Source of the DNA: Rickettsiales bacterium
Lineage (GTDB): Bacteria; Pseudomonadota; Alphaproteobacteria; Rickettsiales; SXRF01
NCBI GenBank assembly: GCA_025464625.1
Contig: JAOAUZ010000003.1
Location: 1-64,000 of the forward strand
Direction: 5' to 3'
DNA: 64,000 bases
Shown here: piece after piece, positions 1 through 14,910 of the stretch
Layout: each line of letters starts with the position of its first letter
Numbering within the stretch: the stretch's first letter is position 1
Program-made: the position numbers and the translations under genes
Notes under the pieces: model-generated
What the model was told of the DNA's origin: nothing
Seen by the model: only the letters and a program-made list of their open reading frames with translations
Database searches by the model: none

Positions 1-3
1 AAA

Positions 4-1197
4 ATGGCAAAAGAGAAATTTGAGAGAAATAAACCGCATTGCAACATTGGAACTATTGGTCACGTGGATCATGGCAAGACCAGCTTGACTGCTGCGATTA
101 CGAAGGTATTGGCTGAGGCTAATAAAAAGAACACTTATACAGCGTATGACAAGATTGATGCTGCTCCAGAAGAAAAAGCGCGTGGTATTACCATTAATAC
201 CGCACACGTTGAATATGAAACTGAAAACCGCCACTATGCGCACGTTGATTGCCCTGGTCACGCGGATTATGTGAAGAACATGATCACTGGTGCGGCGCAG
301 ATGGATGGTGCGATATTGGTTGTTTCTGCTGCTGATGGTCCTATGCCACAGACCCGCGAGCATATCCTTCTTGCGCGTCAGGTTGGTGTTCCTGCGTTGG
401 TTGTATTCCTCAATAAATGCGACATGGTTGATGATCCTGAACTTCTTGAACTTGTGGAAATGGAAGTTCGTGAACTTCTGAACAAATACAAATTCCCAGG
501 TGATACCATTCCAATCATTCATGGTTCTGCGCTTTGCGCTTTGGAAGATAAGAATCCTGCGCTTGGTCGTGAAGCTGTTCTTAAACTTATGGCTGCGGTG
601 GATGCTTCAATCCCGCAACCTGAACGTCCGATTGACAAACCATTCATCATGCCAGTTGAGGACGTGTTCTCAATTTCTGGTCGTGGAACTGTAGTTACAG
701 GTCGCGTTGAGCGTGGTATTGTGAAGGTTGGCGAAGAAATTGAAATTGTTGGTCTTCGTCCGACCCAGAAAACCACCTGCACAGGCGTTGAAATGTTCCG
801 CAAACTTCTTGATGAAGGTCGCGCTGGTGATAACGTTGGTATTTTGCTGCGTGGCACGAAGCGTGAGGAAGTTGAGCGTGGTCAAGTATTGTGTAAGCCA
901 GGTTCGATCACTCCGCATACTAAATTTACTGCTGAGATTTATGTTCTGAACAAGGATGAGGGCGGTCGTCATACCCCATTCTTCAGCAATTATCGTCCAC
1001 AGTTTTATTTCCGTACTACGGACGTAACTGGCTCAATCAAACTGCCTGATGGCGTTGAAATGATTATGCCAGGTGATAACGTTAGCATCGAAGCGACTCT
1101 AATCTCACCAATCGCGATGGAAGAAGGCTTGCGCTTCGCTATCCGCGAAGGTGGGCGCACTATCGGTGCGGGTGTCGTTGCGAAAATTTTGGAGTAG
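4..1197 (+). CDS. tuf: Elongation factor Tu
   Basis: GTP-dependent factor that delivers aminoacyl-tRNA to the ribosomal A site in the cytoplasm. The 397-residue frame is full length for the family. The P-loop GHVDHGKT is at residues 19-26, with the DCPGHAD switch II motif and the NKCD guanine-specificity motif after it. Beta-barrel domains II and III follow and end in the usual VAKILE tail. The ATG lies three bases from the window edge, so its ribosome binding site and any upstream str-operon genes cannot be seen. An inverted repeat and tRNA-Trp follow, the usual alphaproteobacterial order before secE. Confidence 0.98.
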   Translation: MAKEKFERNKPHCNIGTIGHVDHGKTSLTAAITKVLAEANKKNTYTAYDKIDAAPEEKARGITINTAHVEYETENRHYAHVDCPGHADYVKNMITGAAQMDGAILVVSAADGPMPQTREHILLARQVGVPALVVFLNKCDMVDDPELLELVEMEVRELLNKYKFPGDTIPIIHGSALCALEDKNPALGREAVLKLMAAVDASIPQPERPIDKPFIMPVEDVFSISGRGTVVTGRVERGIVKVGEEIEIVGLRPTQKTTCTGVEMFRKLLDEGRAGDNVGILLRGTKREEVERGQVLCKPGSITPHTKFTAEIYVLNKDEGGRHTPFFSNYRPQFYFRTTDVTGSIKLPDGVEMIMPGDNVSIEATLISPIAMEEGLRFAIREGGRTIGAGVVAKILE

Positions 1198-1203
1198 TTT
1201 TCT

Positions 1204-1290
1204 AAGAATTGAGGAACTGGAGAATTGACGAATTGGAGAATTAGAAGTTTTTCTTTAGTTCTCCATTTCCTCAGTTCTCCAATTCTTTTT
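1204..1290. repeat. Imperfect inverted repeat behind tuf, possible terminator
   Basis: The left half is built from GAATTGAGGAACTGGAGAATTG-like units. The right half carries the complementary CTCCATTTCCTCAGTTCTCC and ends in ATTCTTTTT. The transcript could fold into a long imperfect hairpin finishing in a U-run, which fits a Rho-independent terminator for tuf. The internal repetition of GGAGAA/GAGGAA units also suggests a repeat-derived sequence. Confidence 0.6.
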
Positions 1291-1365
<75 letters not shown>

Positions 1366-1366
<1 letters not shown>

Positions 1367-1403
1367 TTAATTAAAAAGGGCTTAAAAGTCCCTTTTAATT
1401 AAT
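1366..1403 (+). terminator. Hairpin directly after tRNA-Trp
   Basis: Arms ATTAATTAAAAAGGG and CCCTTTTAATTAAT pair over 14 bp with one bulged A around a 9-nt loop. The hairpin begins in the encoded CCA end. No T-run follows the stem, but the stem itself holds TTTT, so it may act as a tRNA terminator or 3'-end processing signal. Confidence 0.5.
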
Positions 1404-1529
1404 GATATAGGAATTACAGGATGAGAACTTTAGGTTCGACAATTTTGCAGTAAGCAAAATTGGATGGCGAAGCAACCCGAAGGGCAAATGACCAGTAGGT
1501 CGTTTGTCAATCTTGTCGCCCCTGCCATT
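1404..1529. repeat. Small hairpin-bearing insert ending in a copy of the tRNA-Trp 3' end
   Basis: Bases 1509-1529 repeat bases 1348-1368 exactly: the T-arm side, acceptor strand, CCA and two further T. The sequence between holds two hairpins, CAATTTTGC-AGTAA-GCAAAATTG (about 1440-1462) and CAAATGACC-AGTA-GGTCGTTTG (about 1486-1507). There is no coding frame. Duplicated tRNA 3' ends are typical footprints of integrated elements, and the insert may be the remnant of one. Confidence 0.55.
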
Positions 1530-1560
1530 TTAATATCTGTTCAGAAGGTGTTGTCTAAAT

Positions 1561-2310
1561 ATGGAATATCTCCTTACTCTCGCCTCTGATCCTGTAATAT
1601 GGGCTGCACTTGCCACCCTTATTGTCATGGAAGTAGTGCTTGGTATAGACAATTTGATCTTCATCTCCATACTCTCTAACAAACTTCCGCAGCATCAGCG
1701 TTCTAAAGCAAGGCGTCTTGGTATAGGTTTAGCGCTTTGGCTGCGCTTGTTGCTGTTGGGGTCGGTGGCGTGGATTGTGCAGCTGACCGAGCCAATATTC
1801 TACGTCTTTGACAATGCTTTTTCATGGCGTGATATTATTCTTATCGCAGGTGGCTTGTTTCTGGTATGGAAGGCTACTAAAGAAATACATCATAGTGTAG
1901 ATCCGTCACCTGACCCAGACATGTTTGATAACGCCAAGCCTACTATCGGCTTTTCTGCTGCTATTGGGCAGATATTGGTATTGGATCTGGTGTTTTCCAT
2001 TGATAGTATTATTACTGCCGTGGGTATGACGGAGCATGTGCCAGTGATGGTGGTGGCTGTGTTGGTAGCTGTGGCTGTAATGATGCTTGCAGCTAATCCG
2101 CTGGCAAATTTCATTCATGCTAACCCAACAGTAGTTATGCTGGCTCTGGGTTTTTTACTGATGATCGGTATGACACTTATCGCCGAAGGTTTCGGGGCGC
2201 ATGTGCCAAAGGGTTATGTATATGCAGCAATGGCTTTTTCTGGGTTTGTTGAAGGACTTAACATCTTCGCCCGACGCTCAAAGTCAAGGATATCAAACAA
2301 GAAGGATTAG
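1561..2310 (+). CDS. TerC-family integral membrane protein
   Basis: A 249-residue polytopic inner-membrane protein of the TerC/YgdQ group, which is linked to metal ion (notably manganese) export or handling. Two repeated halves carry the family's intramembrane acidic motifs: [12 protein letters not shown] at residues 23-34 and [16 protein letters not shown] near 141-156. About seven hydrophobic segments are visible. The substrate cannot be told from sequence. It sits alone between tRNA-Trp and secE, where many relatives have no gene, just downstream of the duplicated tRNA end. It could therefore be a late arrival. Confidence 0.85.
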   Translation: MEYLLTLASDPVIWAALATLIVMEVVLGIDNLIFISILSNKLPQHQRSKARRLGIGLALWLRLLLLGSVAWIVQLTEPIFYVFDNAFSWRDIILIAGGLFLVWKATKEIHHSVDPSPDPDMFDNAKPTIGFSAAIGQILVLDLVFSIDSIITAVGMTEHVPVMVVAVLVAVAVMMLAANPLANFIHANPTVVMLALGFLLMIGMTLIAEGFGAHVPKGYVYAAMAFSGFVEGLNIFARRSKSRISNKKD

Positions 2311-2404
2311 CCATTTTAAAATAATGCTTGCAATTATCCCAATTTATTCTACAAACCCAATCTCCCCCGTATATTTAACAATTATTGTAGAGAGTCGAGA
2401 ATCG

Positions 2405-2596
2405 ATGACCGCCCTAAATCCAGCAAAATTTGTCCGCGAAGTGCAGCAGGAAATGAAAAGAGTAACATGGCCAACCCGTAAGGAGACAGTTATATCTACA
2501 GTTACTGTGTTGGTTGTTGTTGTGATAGCCTCCACTTTCTTTTTGCTTGTGGATGTTCTGGCTGGGTCGATTATTCGTTCGATTATAGGGATATAG
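2405..2596 (+). CDS. secE: Preprotein translocase subunit SecE
   Basis: Small essential clamp subunit of the SecYEG protein-conducting channel in the inner membrane. It has 63 residues, the short single-span form. The cytosolic amphipathic helix includes the conserved EMKRVTWPTRKET, followed by one transmembrane segment (about residues 32-54). The frame stays open far upstream, but the ATG at 2405 (MTALNPAKFV) gives the normal protein, and the upstream extension resembles nothing in the family. nusG follows 61 nt later, as usual. Confidence 0.95.
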   Translation: MTALNPAKFVREVQQEMKRVTWPTRKETVISTVTVLVVVVIASTFFLLVDVLAGSIIRSIIGI

Positions 2597-2657
2597 AGAT
2601 TTTCCAGAGAACGGCTTACTAAAACTGGTTTTGCAATTTAATAAAGAAAGTAAAAAT

Positions 2658-3197
2658 ATGGCGTTTCGTTGGTATATTGTGCATGCTCATTCAGGGTTTG
2701 AAAAAAAGATTGCTGAATCTATAAAAGAGCAGGCAGCTAAGAAAAACATCAGCCATCTTATCGAGGAAGTCGTTGTTCCGATTGAAGAAGTTAGCGAGGT
2801 TCGTCGTGGCAAAAAAGTAACTTCTGAACGTAAGTTTTTCCCTGGTTATGTTATGGTGAAGATGGAGCTTACCGATGAAACATGGCATATGGTAAAAAAC
2901 ACGCCTAAAGTTACAGGGTTTCTTGGTGGTGGTGGCAAGGGTCGCCCTGTGGCTATTACTGAAAAAGAGGCGGAATCTATTTTTGCACAGCTCCGTGATG
3001 GTATTGAACATCCTAAATCTAAAGTTAGTTTCGAGATTGGTGAAAATGTCAAAATCGTTGAGGGTCCCTTCGAGTCTTTCGTTGGTTTGGTCGAAGGTGT
3101 TGATGATGAAAAATCGCGAGTCAAAGTTTCTGTATCTATTTTTGGTCGCGCAACCCCTGTGGATCTCGAATATAATCAGGTTGTGAAGGTTGCCTAA
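2658..3197 (+). CDS. nusG: Transcription termination/antitermination protein NusG
   Basis: Binds RNA polymerase, affects pausing and Rho-dependent termination, and couples transcription to translation. The ATG at 2658 (MAFRWYIVHAHSG) gives 179 residues; the upstream in-frame ATG would add an unconserved nine-residue tail. The NGN domain shows the FPGYVMVKMEL strand and the TPKVTGFLG loop. The C-terminal KOW domain begins near EIGENVKIVEGPFESFVG. It is the second gene of the secE-nusG unit. A new promoter follows before rplK. Confidence 0.96.
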   Translation: MAFRWYIVHAHSGFEKKIAESIKEQAAKKNISHLIEEVVVPIEEVSEVRRGKKVTSERKFFPGYVMVKMELTDETWHMVKNTPKVTGFLGGGGKGRPVAITEKEAESIFAQLRDGIEHPKSKVSFEIGENVKIVEGPFESFVGLVEGVDDEKSRVKVSVSIFGRATPVDLEYNQVVKVA

Positions 3198-3226
3198 GAT
3201 AAATTAAATTTTTAATTAAAAAACGC

Positions 3227-3255
3227 TTGCATTAACAAAAAACCACAACTATAAG
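3227..3255 (+). promoter_or_regulatory. Promoter of the rplKAJL-rpoBC region
   Basis: A -35 box TTGCAT (3227-3232) and a -10 box TATAAG (3250-3255) are separated by exactly 17 nt. This is a good sigma-70-type match in the nusG-rplK gap. It would give an untranslated leader of roughly 115 nt before rplK. In enterobacteria the equivalent leader holds an L1 autoregulation site; I cannot recognise one here with certainty. Confidence 0.7.
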
Positions 3256-3378
3256 TCTGCTCCCTCTACTAAAAACATATTAGTTTTGGGGCGTTAGTTT
3301 TTGGGAGTTTGCCGCTGATTGTTTTGTTGATTTTCAGTGTGTTGCAGGCGTTAACACCACTTCGTAAGGTTAGGAATA

Positions 3379-3813
3379 ATGGCTAAAAAAATTGTTGGTT
3401 ACATAAAACTAGAAATTCCTGCTGGTAAGGCGAATCCGTCACCACCAGTTGGTCCCGCTCTTGGTCAGCGTGGTTTGAACATCATGGAATTCTGCAAAGC
3501 GTTCAACGCTGCGACCCAGAAAATGGAAGTTGGTGCGCCAATACCTGTGATTATCACAGCGTATCAGGATCGTACTTTTACTTTTGTTACTAAGCTGTCT
3601 CCAGTTTCTTACTATATTAAAAAGGCTATTGGTCTGCAAAAAGGTTCGCAAACTCCAGGTAAGGGAGCAACTGCTGGTAAGATTACTATGACGCAGATCC
3701 GTAAAATCGCGGAAGAAAAAATGAAAGATTTGAATGCTAATGACGTTGAAGGCGCAGCACGAATGATTCGTGGTTCTGCGCAGTCAATGGGTCTTGAAAT
3801 TGTGGAGGCGTAA
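3379..3813 (+). CDS. rplK: 50S ribosomal protein L11
   Basis: Part of the GTPase-associated centre of the large subunit, with the L10-L7/L12 stalk. It has 144 residues. The N-terminal [21 protein letters not shown] segment is the proline-rich switch region, and the C-terminal rRNA-binding domain has GSARSMGL-like [10 protein letters not shown]. It is the likely substrate of the PrmA methyltransferase encoded at 55570. It is followed after 5 nt by rplA. Confidence 0.98.
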   Translation: MAKKIVGYIKLEIPAGKANPSPPVGPALGQRGLNIMEFCKAFNAATQKMEVGAPIPVIITAYQDRTFTFVTKLSPVSYYIKKAIGLQKGSQTPGKGATAGKITMTQIRKIAEEKMKDLNANDVEGAARMIRGSAQSMGLEIVEA

Positions 3814-3818
3814 GCAAT

Positions 3819-4517
3819 ATGCCAAGAATCGCAAAAAGAAGAAAAGCACTTGTTGCTAAAGTTGATACAGCTAAACGTTATACCCTAAAGGAAGCAGTTA
3901 AGCTTGTAAAATCAAGTGCGAATACAAAATTTGATGAAACCATTGATGTTGTTATCAATACTGGGCTAGATCCAAAACAGACTGATCAGTTGGTCCGCGG
4001 TATGGTTTCAATGCCGAACGGAACTGGTAAGACTATTCGCGTGGCAGTTTTTGCGCGTGGTGACAAAGCAGCTGATGCTCTCAAAGCTGGTGCAGATTTT
4101 GTCGGTGCAGAAGATTTGGGCGAAAAAATAGCCGCTGGCTTTACCGATTTTGATCGTATTATTGCTACCCCTGATATGATGGCAGTGGTTGGTAAGCTCG
4201 GAAAAGTTCTTGGACCAAAAGGTTTGATGCCTAATCCGAAGCTTGGAACTGTGACTCCGAATGTGGTTGATGCGGTGAAAGCAGCAAAATCTGGTCAGGT
4301 TGAGTTCCGTTTGGATAAAGCCGCAATTATTCATGCAGGTGTCGGCAAAGCTAGTTTTAGTGAAGATGCTATTGCTCAGAATATAAAAGTTTTTGTTGAT
4401 GCTGTTGTTAAAGCAAAGCCGTCTGGCGCAAAAGCAAACTATATCAAGAAAGTTGGCATTTCCTCGACTATGGGTCTTGGTATTAAGCTTGACCTTTCTG
4501 ATTTGCTGGCAGCGTAA
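3819..4517 (+). CDS. rplA: 50S ribosomal protein L1
   Basis: Protein of the mobile L1 stalk, which helps release deacylated tRNA. In many bacteria it also represses its own operon. It has 232 residues, full length. The conserved stretch [17 protein letters not shown] is present in the middle and GTVTPNVV follows. The spacing of 5 nt to rplK and 12 nt to rplJ shows one transcript. Confidence 0.98.
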   Translation: MPRIAKRRKALVAKVDTAKRYTLKEAVKLVKSSANTKFDETIDVVINTGLDPKQTDQLVRGMVSMPNGTGKTIRVAVFARGDKAADALKAGADFVGAEDLGEKIAAGFTDFDRIIATPDMMAVVGKLGKVLGPKGLMPNPKLGTVTPNVVDAVKAAKSGQVEFRLDKAAIIHAGVGKASFSEDAIAQNIKVFVDAVVKAKPSGAKANYIKKVGISSTMGLGIKLDLSDLLAA

Positions 4518-4529
4518 GGGAGAAAAAAT

Positions 4530-5045
4530 ATGCCGATGACTCGTGTACAAAAGAAAGAGCAGATTGAAGCTACTAGTGCCAAGCTTAATAAGGCTGGTAT
4601 TGCTTTAGTTGTGCATAATAATGGTCTTACTGTTGCTCAGATTTCTACTCTCCGTCGTAATCTACGCGCAGTTGGGGCTGAATTTAAGGTGTCTAAAAAT
4701 CGTCTTACCAAGATAGCCGCTAAAGATACTCCTTTTGAGGGTATTATTGATTTGCTGAAAGGTCCCTCTGCCATCGCGACTTCGGCTGATCCTGTATCAG
4801 TTGCTAAAGGGTTGGTGGATTTTGCAAAAAACAATGAAAAGTTGGTTATTATAGGCGGTGCTTTTGGCTCTCAGAAGCTGGATGCTAAAGCTATTGAGGC
4901 ATTGGCTAAGTTACCGTCGCTTAATGAACTTCGTGCTAAAATTGTTGGTATTATTCAAACCCCTGCTACTAGGATTGCTGGCGTTCTGCAAGCTCCAGGT
5001 GGTGGGGTCGCGCGGGTGATAGCTGCTCATGCTAGCAAAGAGTAG
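4530..5045 (+). CDS. rplJ: 50S ribosomal protein L10
   Basis: Base of the ribosomal stalk. The N-terminal domain binds 23S rRNA and L11, and the C-terminal helix binds L7/L12 dimers. It has 171 residues, with the typical LRRNLRAVGAEFKVSKNRL segment and an alanine-rich C-terminal helix. A start at 4536 (MTRVQKK) is also possible. It is separated from rplL by 98 nt of T-rich sequence, which leaves room for translational control of the L10-L12 ratio. Confidence 0.97.
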   Translation: MPMTRVQKKEQIEATSAKLNKAGIALVVHNNGLTVAQISTLRRNLRAVGAEFKVSKNRLTKIAAKDTPFEGIIDLLKGPSAIATSADPVSVAKGLVDFAKNNEKLVIIGGAFGSQKLDAKAIEALAKLPSLNELRAKIVGIIQTPATRIAGVLQAPGGGVARVIAAHASKE

Positions 5046-5143
5046 GTAAAGTTGGTCGGGGAGTGGTTGTTGGTAGTTAATTTATTGAATTGTGGTTTTG
5101 GTTATTTTTATTAATTTTTTGTTTCTTGTTGGGAGTATTATTT

Positions 5144-5524
5144 ATGTCTGCAAATCTTGCACAAATCGTTGATACCTTATCAGCGTTGACAGTTATCGAA
5201 GCTGCTGAACTGTCCAAAATGCTTGAAGAAAAATGGGGAGTGTCTGCTGCTGCTCCTGTTGCTGTAGCTGCTGCTGCAGGCGGTGCTGCTGCACCTGCTG
5301 CTGAAGCACAAACAGAATTCAACGTAATTCTTGCTTCAGCTCCTGCTGATAAAAAGATTGGTATCATCAAAGTAGTGCGTGAAATCACTGGTCTTGGTTT
5401 GAAAGAAGCTAAAGATCTTGTTGAAGCTGCACCAAAAGCAGTTAAAGAAGCTGTTTCTAAAGATGAAGCTGAAAAAATCAAGAAATCCTTGGTTGAAGCA
5501 GGTGCAACCGTTGAAGTTAAATAA
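5144..5524 (+). CDS. rplL: 50S ribosomal protein L7/L12
   Basis: Multicopy stalk protein that recruits translational GTPases. The ATG at 5144 gives 126 residues and has a GGGAG site ten bases upstream; a longer in-frame start at 5090 would add a hydrophobic tail foreign to the family. N-terminal dimerisation domain ([27 protein letters not shown]), Ala/Val-rich hinge, and C-terminal domain with [24 protein letters not shown]. Confidence 0.98.
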   Translation: MSANLAQIVDTLSALTVIEAAELSKMLEEKWGVSAAAPVAVAAAAGGAAAPAAEAQTEFNVILASAPADKKIGIIKVVREITGLGLKEAKDLVEAAPKAVKEAVSKDEAEKIKKSLVEAGATVEVK

Positions 5525-5547
5525 TTTCAATTGATTGTTATTTATAT

Positions 5548-5579
5548 GGGGTGACGTGATTTTCGCGTCACTCCCTTTT
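5548..5579 (+). terminator. Hairpin between rplL and rpoB, likely partial terminator
   Basis: GGGGTGACG pairs with CGTCACTCCC (one bulged base) and is followed by TTTT. In other proteobacteria a leaky attenuator at this position lowers rpoBC expression relative to the ribosomal protein genes. The position and form fit that role, but termination is inferred. Confidence 0.6.
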
Positions 5580-5644
5580 GCTATTTATACAAAATCCAAA
5601 AATGCGGTTCTGTATTTTTAATATTTTTAAAGTAAGAGGTTCTC

Positions 5645-8600
5645 ATGGCGCAAGCTCAAAATTCGCAACTTTCGTTCACCGCGCGTAAGCGTATTCGCAA
5701 AAGTTTTGGCAGAATTGAGACTATAACCTCCATGCCGAATTTGATCGAGGTTCAGAAGAACTCTTATGATCAATTTCTGCAGATAAATATACCTGCGGAG
5801 AAGCGTACTAATACTGGCTTGCACGCGGTATTCAAATCGGTATTTCCGATTAAAGATTACACAGAAACTTCCACTCTTGAGTTCGTGCGGTTTAATTTTG
5901 ATGCGCCGAAATATGATGTTGATGAATGCCGTTCGCGCGGTATAAATTCCTCCGCTCCTTTGCGCGTTACTCTGCGTTTGATTGTGTGGATTGTTGATGA
6001 AGATACAGGTGCGCGTGAAATAAAAGACATCAAAGAACAAGATGTTTATATGGGCGATATTCCGCTGATGACTGATAACGGTACGTTCATCATCAACGGC
6101 ACTGAGCGCGTTATTGTATCGCAGATGCACCGCTCACCAGGTGTATTCTTTGACCATGACAAAGGCAAAACCCACAGCTCTGGTAAATTCCTCTATTCCT
6201 GCCGTATTATTCCATATCGTGGTTCATGGCTGGATTTTGAATTTGATGCTAAAGATTTGGTGAATGCGCGTATTGACCGTCGTCGTAAAGTGCCAGTTAC
6301 TACCTTCCTGCGCGCTATGGGCATGGATAACAGCAGCATCTTAGATACATTCTATACTCGTACTATTTATAAAAAATTAAAAACTGGTTGGTCGGCAAAA
6401 TTCAATCCTGAACAATATCGTGGTGTAAAACTCGCTTACGATTTGGTTGATGCAAAAACTGGAAAAGTATTTGCTGAAGCGGGCAAAAAAATGAATGTAC
6501 GCACTGCCAAAAAATTTGCTGAAGATGGTCTCAAAGAATATCTGGTAACTGACGAGCAGTTTATCGGCAAATATATAGCAAGCGATATTGTTAATCCGCA
6601 AACTGGTGAAATCTATGTTGAAGGCGGTGAAGAAGTAACCGCTGCAGCAGTTGCTGTGCTTGAAGAAGCTGGGGCAAAAGATGTTGCGATTCTTGACATA
6701 GATCATATCAATGTTGGCGCATATATACGCAATACTTTGATTGCTGATAAAAATCTTACCAAAGAAGATGCGCTGATTGATATTTACCGCGTAATGCGCC
6801 CTGGTGAACCAACTACTGTTGAAGCAGCAGAAGCACTCTTCAATTCTTTGTTTTTTGAGGCAGATAGGTATGATTTATCAGCCGTTGGTCGCGTAAAAAT
6901 GAATGCGCGCCTTAACCTGAATATATCTGATGAAGTTGGAACTCTTACTAAAGATGATATCATCGGTTCGGTGAAATTATTGGTTGGTCTTAAAGACGGA
7001 ATCGGCGAAATTGATGATATTGATCATCTTGGCAATCGTCGTGTGCGCTCTGTTGGTGAGTTGATGGAAAATCAATTCCGCATTGGGTTATTGCGTATGG
7101 AGCGTTCAATTATTGAGCGTATGTCAAGCGTTGATATTGATACAGTAATGCCGCATGACCTCGTGAATGCGAAGCCAGTAGCTGCTGCTATCCGTGAATT
7201 TTTTGGTTCAAGCCAGCTTTCACAATTTATGGATCAAACCAATCCTCTTTCAGAAATTACTCATAAACGTCGCCTATCAGCCCTTGGACCTGGTGGTCTT
7301 ACCCGTGAACGTGCTGGTTTTGAAGTGCGTGACGTACATCCAACCCATTATGGTCGTATCTGCCCGATTGAAACTCCTGAAGGACCAAATATCGGTCTTA
7401 TCAATTCAATGGCAACTTACGCTCGCGTCAACAAATATGGTTTTATTGAAAGCCCATATCGCAAAGTGGTGAATCAACGTGTAACTGACGAAGTTATTTA
7501 TTTGTCAGCGATTGAAGAAGGCAAATACACCATCGCTCAGGCTAATTCAGCAATGGATGATAAAAACAAATTCACAGGTGATTTGATTTCTTGCCGTCGT
7601 AATGGTGATTTCGTTTTGTCTGCGCCAGATCAGATTGATTATATTGACGTTGCACCAAAACAATTAGTTTCGGTTGCAGCCGCGCTTATTCCCTTCCTTG
7701 AAAATGATGATGCGAACCGCGCGCTGATGGGTTCAAATATGCAACGCCAAGCTGTTCCTTTGCTTCGTTCTGAAGCACCAATGGTTGGCACTGGTATGGA
7801 AGAAATAGTAGCTAAAGATTCTGGTGTTACTACTGTTGCTCGTCGTAGCGGTGTGGTGGATCAGGTTGATGCTACTCGTATCGTTATTCGCTCTAGTGAG
7901 CCGTCAGAAGATGGCGCACCAGGTGTGGATATTTATAACCTCATTAAATTTACTCGTTCTAACCAGAATACCTGCCTCAATCAGCGTCCACTTATTACAG
8001 TTGGTGATGTGGTGAAGGCTGGTGATATTATCGCTGATGGTCCTTCAACTGATTTGGGTGAACTGGCTCTTGGTCGTAACGTGCTGGTAGCGTTTATGCC
8101 GTGGAATGGTTACAATTTCGAAGATTCTATTTTGATTTCTGAGCGCATTGTATCAGATGACGTATTTACCTCAATTCATATTGAAGAATTTGAAGTAATG
8201 GCGCGTGATACCAAGCTTGGTGCGGAGGAAATTACCCGTGATATTCCAAATATCGGTGAGGAAGCACTGCGCAATCTCGACGAAATCGGGGTGGTGCATA
8301 TTGGCGCGGAAGTAAAACCAGGAGATATTCTAGTTGGTAAAGTTACGCCAAAATCTGAATCGCCAATGACTTCAGAAGAAAAGCTCCTTCGTGCGATTTT
8401 CGGCGAAAAAGCTTCTGATGTTCGTGATTCTTCTCTTCGCCTTCCTCCCGGTGTGGCAGGAACTATCGTTGGTGTGCGTATTTTCAGCCGTCGTGGTATC
8501 GAAAAAGACGAACGTGCGCTTTCTATTGAAAAAGCAGAAATTGAACGCCTCGCAAAAGATAGAGACGATGAACGCGGAATTATTGAGCGTTTCGTTTACT

Positions 8601-9769
8601 CTCGCATGCGTGAATTATTGATTGGTAAAAAAGCGACTTCTGGACCAAAAAATTTCAAAGTTGGTACGGAAATTAACGAACAAACTTTCAGCGATTACAG
8701 CAAAGGTCAGTTGTGGCAGTTTGCGGTAAAAGATAATGCGGTAATGAACGAAGTTGAGGGCTTGAAAAAGCAGCTTGATTCCGCTCTTGCCCGTATCAAT
8801 CATAAATTTGAAGAAAAAGTTGGCAAGGTGCAGGCTGGTGATGATTTAATGCCGGGCGTTCTTAAAATGGTGAAAGTGTTTGTGGCTGTTAAACGCAAGC
8901 TGCAACCTGGTGATAAAATGGCTGGTCGTCACGGTAATAAAGGGGTGGTGTCAAAAATCGTTCCGATTGAAGATATGCCATATCTTGAAGATGGTACTCA
9001 TGCTGATATTATCTTGAATCCTCTCGGCGTACCATCGCGTATGAACGTGGGACAGATTTTGGAAACCCATCTTGGCTGGGCATCAGCTGGTATTGGTAAG
9101 CAAATCCGCTCCATGCTTGAAGAAGTGCAAGAGCAAAACAGCAAAGCTGCTGCGGTGAAAAAACTTAGAGATTTCTTAGGTGAAATGTATGAGGATAAAG
9201 AGCTGCAGAAATCTATCGGCAAAATGTCCGATAAAGAAGTGATGGAGCTTGCAGGAAATCTGAAAAAAGGTGTGCCGTTTGCTACACCTGTATTTGATGG
9301 TGCTAAGGAAGAAGATATTGTTCATTGGTTAGGTAAGGCTGGTCTTGATTCTTCTGGTCAGGTGCAGCTTTATGATGGTCGTACGGGGGATGCGTTTGAT
9401 CGCAAAACCACTGTTGGTTATCTGTATATCCTTAAACTTCACCATTTGGTTGATGATAAAATCCATGCTCGTTCAATTGGGCCATACTCGCTTGTTACGC
9501 AGCAGCCGCTTGGTGGTAAATCGCAATTCGGTGGACAGCGTTTCGGGGAAATGGAGTGCTGGGCATTGCAGGCTTATGGTGCTGCTTACACCTTGCAGGA
9601 AATGCTCACTGTTAAATCTGATGACGTGGCGGGACGTAGCAAAATCTACGAATCTATCGTGCGTGGTGATAACAGCTTTGAATCTGGTATTCCTGAATCT
9701 TTCCATGTTATGGTGAAAGAATTGCGGAGTCTTGGTTTGAATGTAGAACTAATTGAAAAAGAAGCGTGA
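5645..9769 (+). CDS. rpoB: DNA-directed RNA polymerase subunit beta
   Basis: Catalytic core subunit, 1374 residues, full length for alphaproteobacteria. The start [19 protein letters not shown] is preceded by AAGAGG. The rifampicin pocket reads [19 protein letters not shown] followed by [14 protein letters not shown]. The positions that usually mutate to resistance (Q, D, H, S) are wild type; the change NNP to TNP is unusual but is not a classic resistance site. [11 protein letters not shown] and the C-terminal [19 protein letters not shown] clamp segments are intact. rpoC follows after 65 nt. Confidence 0.98.
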   Translation: MAQAQNSQLSFTARKRIRKSFGRIETITSMPNLIEVQKNSYDQFLQINIPAEKRTNTGLHAVFKSVFPIKDYTETSTLEFVRFNFDAPKYDVDECRSRGINSSAPLRVTLRLIVWIVDEDTGAREIKDIKEQDVYMGDIPLMTDNGTFIINGTERVIVSQMHRSPGVFFDHDKGKTHSSGKFLYSCRIIPYRGSWLDFEFDAKDLVNARIDRRRKVPVTTFLRAMGMDNSSILDTFYTRTIYKKLKTGWSAKFNPEQYRGVKLAYDLVDAKTGKVFAEAGKKMNVRTAKKFAEDGLKEYLVTDEQFIGKYIASDIVNPQTGEIYVEGGEEVTAAAVAVLEEAGAKDVAILDIDHINVGAYIRNTLIADKNLTKEDALIDIYRVMRPGEPTTVEAAEALFNSLFFEADRYDLSAVGRVKMNARLNLNISDEVGTLTKDDIIGSVKLLVGLKDGIGEIDDIDHLGNRRVRSVGELMENQFRIGLLRMERSIIERMSSVDIDTVMPHDLVNAKPVAAAIREFFGSSQLSQFMDQTNPLSEITHKRRLSALGPGGLTRERAGFEVRDVHPTHYGRICPIETPEGPNIGLINSMATYARVNKYGFIESPYRKVVNQRVTDEVIYLSAIEEGKYTIAQANSAMDDKNKFTGDLISCRRNGDFVLSAPDQIDYIDVAPKQLVSVAAALIPFLENDDANRALMGSNMQRQAVPLLRSEAPMVGTGMEEIVAKDSGVTTVARRSGVVDQVDATRIVIRSSEPSEDGAPGVDIYNLIKFTRSNQNTCLNQRPLITVGDVVKAGDIIADGPSTDLGELALGRNVLVAFMPWNGYNFEDSILISERIVSDDVFTSIHIEEFEVMARDTKLGAEEITRDIPNIGEEALRNLDEIGVVHIGAEVKPGDILVGKVTPKSESPMTSEEKLLRAIFGEKASDVRDSSLRLPPGVAGTIVGVRIFSRRGIEKDERALSIEKAEIERLAKDRDDERGIIERFVYSRMRELLIGKKATSGPKNFKVGTEINEQTFSDYSKGQLWQFAVKDNAVMNEVEGLKKQLDSALARINHKFEEKVGKVQAGDDLMPGVLKMVKVFVAVKRKLQPGDKMAGRHGNKGVVSKIVPIEDMPYLEDGTHADIILNPLGVPSRMNVGQILETHLGWASAGIGKQIRSMLEEVQEQNSKAAAVKKLRDFLGEMYEDKELQKSIGKMSDKEVMELAGNLKKGVPFATPVFDGAKEEDIVHWLGKAGLDSSGQVQLYDGRTGDAFDRKTTVGYLYILKLHHLVDDKIHARSIGPYSLVTQQPLGGKSQFGGQRFGEMECWALQAYGAAYTLQEMLTVKSDDVAGRSKIYESIVRGDNSFESGIPESFHVMVKELRSLGLNVELIEKEA

Positions 9770-9825
9770 TTCGAAAATCAGAAATAAAGATACTGAAATC
9801 GGAAAAATAGACCACTGGTCACTAG

Positions 9826-14016
<4,191 letters not shown>

Positions 14017-14025
14017 ATTTTGTTG

Positions 14026-14114
14026 CGTCATCCTGTGAGCCGTTAGGCTGCACAGGATCTCGTGCAGTTTTTATGAGATCCTGTGCTACGGCTTTGCCGT
14101 CCACAGGATGACAG
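14026..14114. repeat. Large palindromic repeat behind rpoC
   Basis: The outer arms CGTCATCCTGTG and CACAGGATGACA and the inner arms GCACAGGATCTCGTGCA and TGAGATCCTGTGC fold into a long interrupted hairpin around TTTTTA. The unit CACAGGAT occurs in both orientations several times. It fills the gap before the SpoU methyltransferase gene and could serve as the rpoBC terminator. The form suggests a dispersed genomic palindrome rather than a unique site. Confidence 0.7.
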
Positions 14115-14122
14115 GATAATTT

Positions 14123-14836
14123 ATGACACATTTCCTATATGGTAAACACGCTTCTATTGCAGCTCTTTCCAATCCCATGCGCAAAATCAAGCGGGTTTTG
14201 GTGACTAAAAACACCCGCGATGAGCTTGGTGAAAAACAATTTTCCAAAATCAAAAATATTCAAATAATTGAAGGCAAAAAACTAGATGACATGCTCCCGC
14301 GCGAAGCAGTACATCAGGGTATCGCGTTGGAGTGCGAACCGATTTCTCAGCCGAGTTTACAGGAATGGTTGGCGACAGAGCATAACAAGCCTGTTTTGAT
14401 TCTTGACCAAGTTAGTGATCCGCATAATGTTGGTGCGATATTGCGTTCAACTGCTGCTTTTGATGCGGGTGCAGTGATAGTGACTGACCGTAACGCGCCA
14501 ACTGAAAGTGGCGTGATGGCGAAAGCCGCCAGCAGTGCGCTGGAAATTATACCGCTTATTAGTGTTGGCAATTTATCGCAAGCGATTGAGCATCTTAAAA
14601 AAGCGGGATATTGGATTTACGGCTTGGACGGCGAGGCAAAACAGCTAATATCCGTGGTAAAATTTGATAAAAAAACCGCATTGGTTTTAGGGGCAGAGGG
14701 TAGGGGGCTGCGCCGCTTGACAGGCGAGCGTTGTGACGCTTTGGTGCGTCTGCCGATATCAGATAAAATGGAAAGCCTTAATGTGTCAAATGCAGCCGCC
14801 GTTGCCCTTTACGAGCTATATCGGCAAATATCATAA
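14123..14836 (+). CDS. rlmB: TrmH/SpoU-family 23S rRNA 2'-O-methyltransferase (RlmB-like)
   Basis: A SPOUT-class enzyme that transfers methyl from S-adenosylmethionine to a ribose 2'-OH, most likely in 23S rRNA. It has 237 residues. A substrate-binding N-terminal domain (FLYGKHASIAALSNP) precedes the catalytic knot with motif 1 LDQVSDPHNVGAILRSTAAF, motif 2 LVLGAEGRGLRRLT and motif 3 LPISDKMESLNVSNAAAVALYE. All three motifs are intact. The exact target nucleotide is inferred from similarity to RlmB. Confidence 0.88.
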   Translation: MTHFLYGKHASIAALSNPMRKIKRVLVTKNTRDELGEKQFSKIKNIQIIEGKKLDDMLPREAVHQGIALECEPISQPSLQEWLATEHNKPVLILDQVSDPHNVGAILRSTAAFDAGAVIVTDRNAPTESGVMAKAASSALEIIPLISVGNLSQAIEHLKKAGYWIYGLDGEAKQLISVVKFDKKTALVLGAEGRGLRRLTGERCDALVRLPISDKMESLNVSNAAAVALYELYRQIS

Positions 14837-14910
14837 GTTGAAAAAGGTTTACATTTTCTGTTTTAGTGGTATTTTATTACCCGTCACATTGGTGATAGGG
14901 AATGGTCTTT

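Noticed and set aside
2201-2404. Long N-terminal extension of SecE
   Set aside because: It overlaps the end of the TerC gene in another frame, and the normal SecE begins at 2405.
4008-4550. 180-residue minus-strand open frame across rplA
   Set aside because: It lies wholly opposite ribosomal protein L1, is rich in His/Cys/Asn as expected of antisense shadows, and matches no family.
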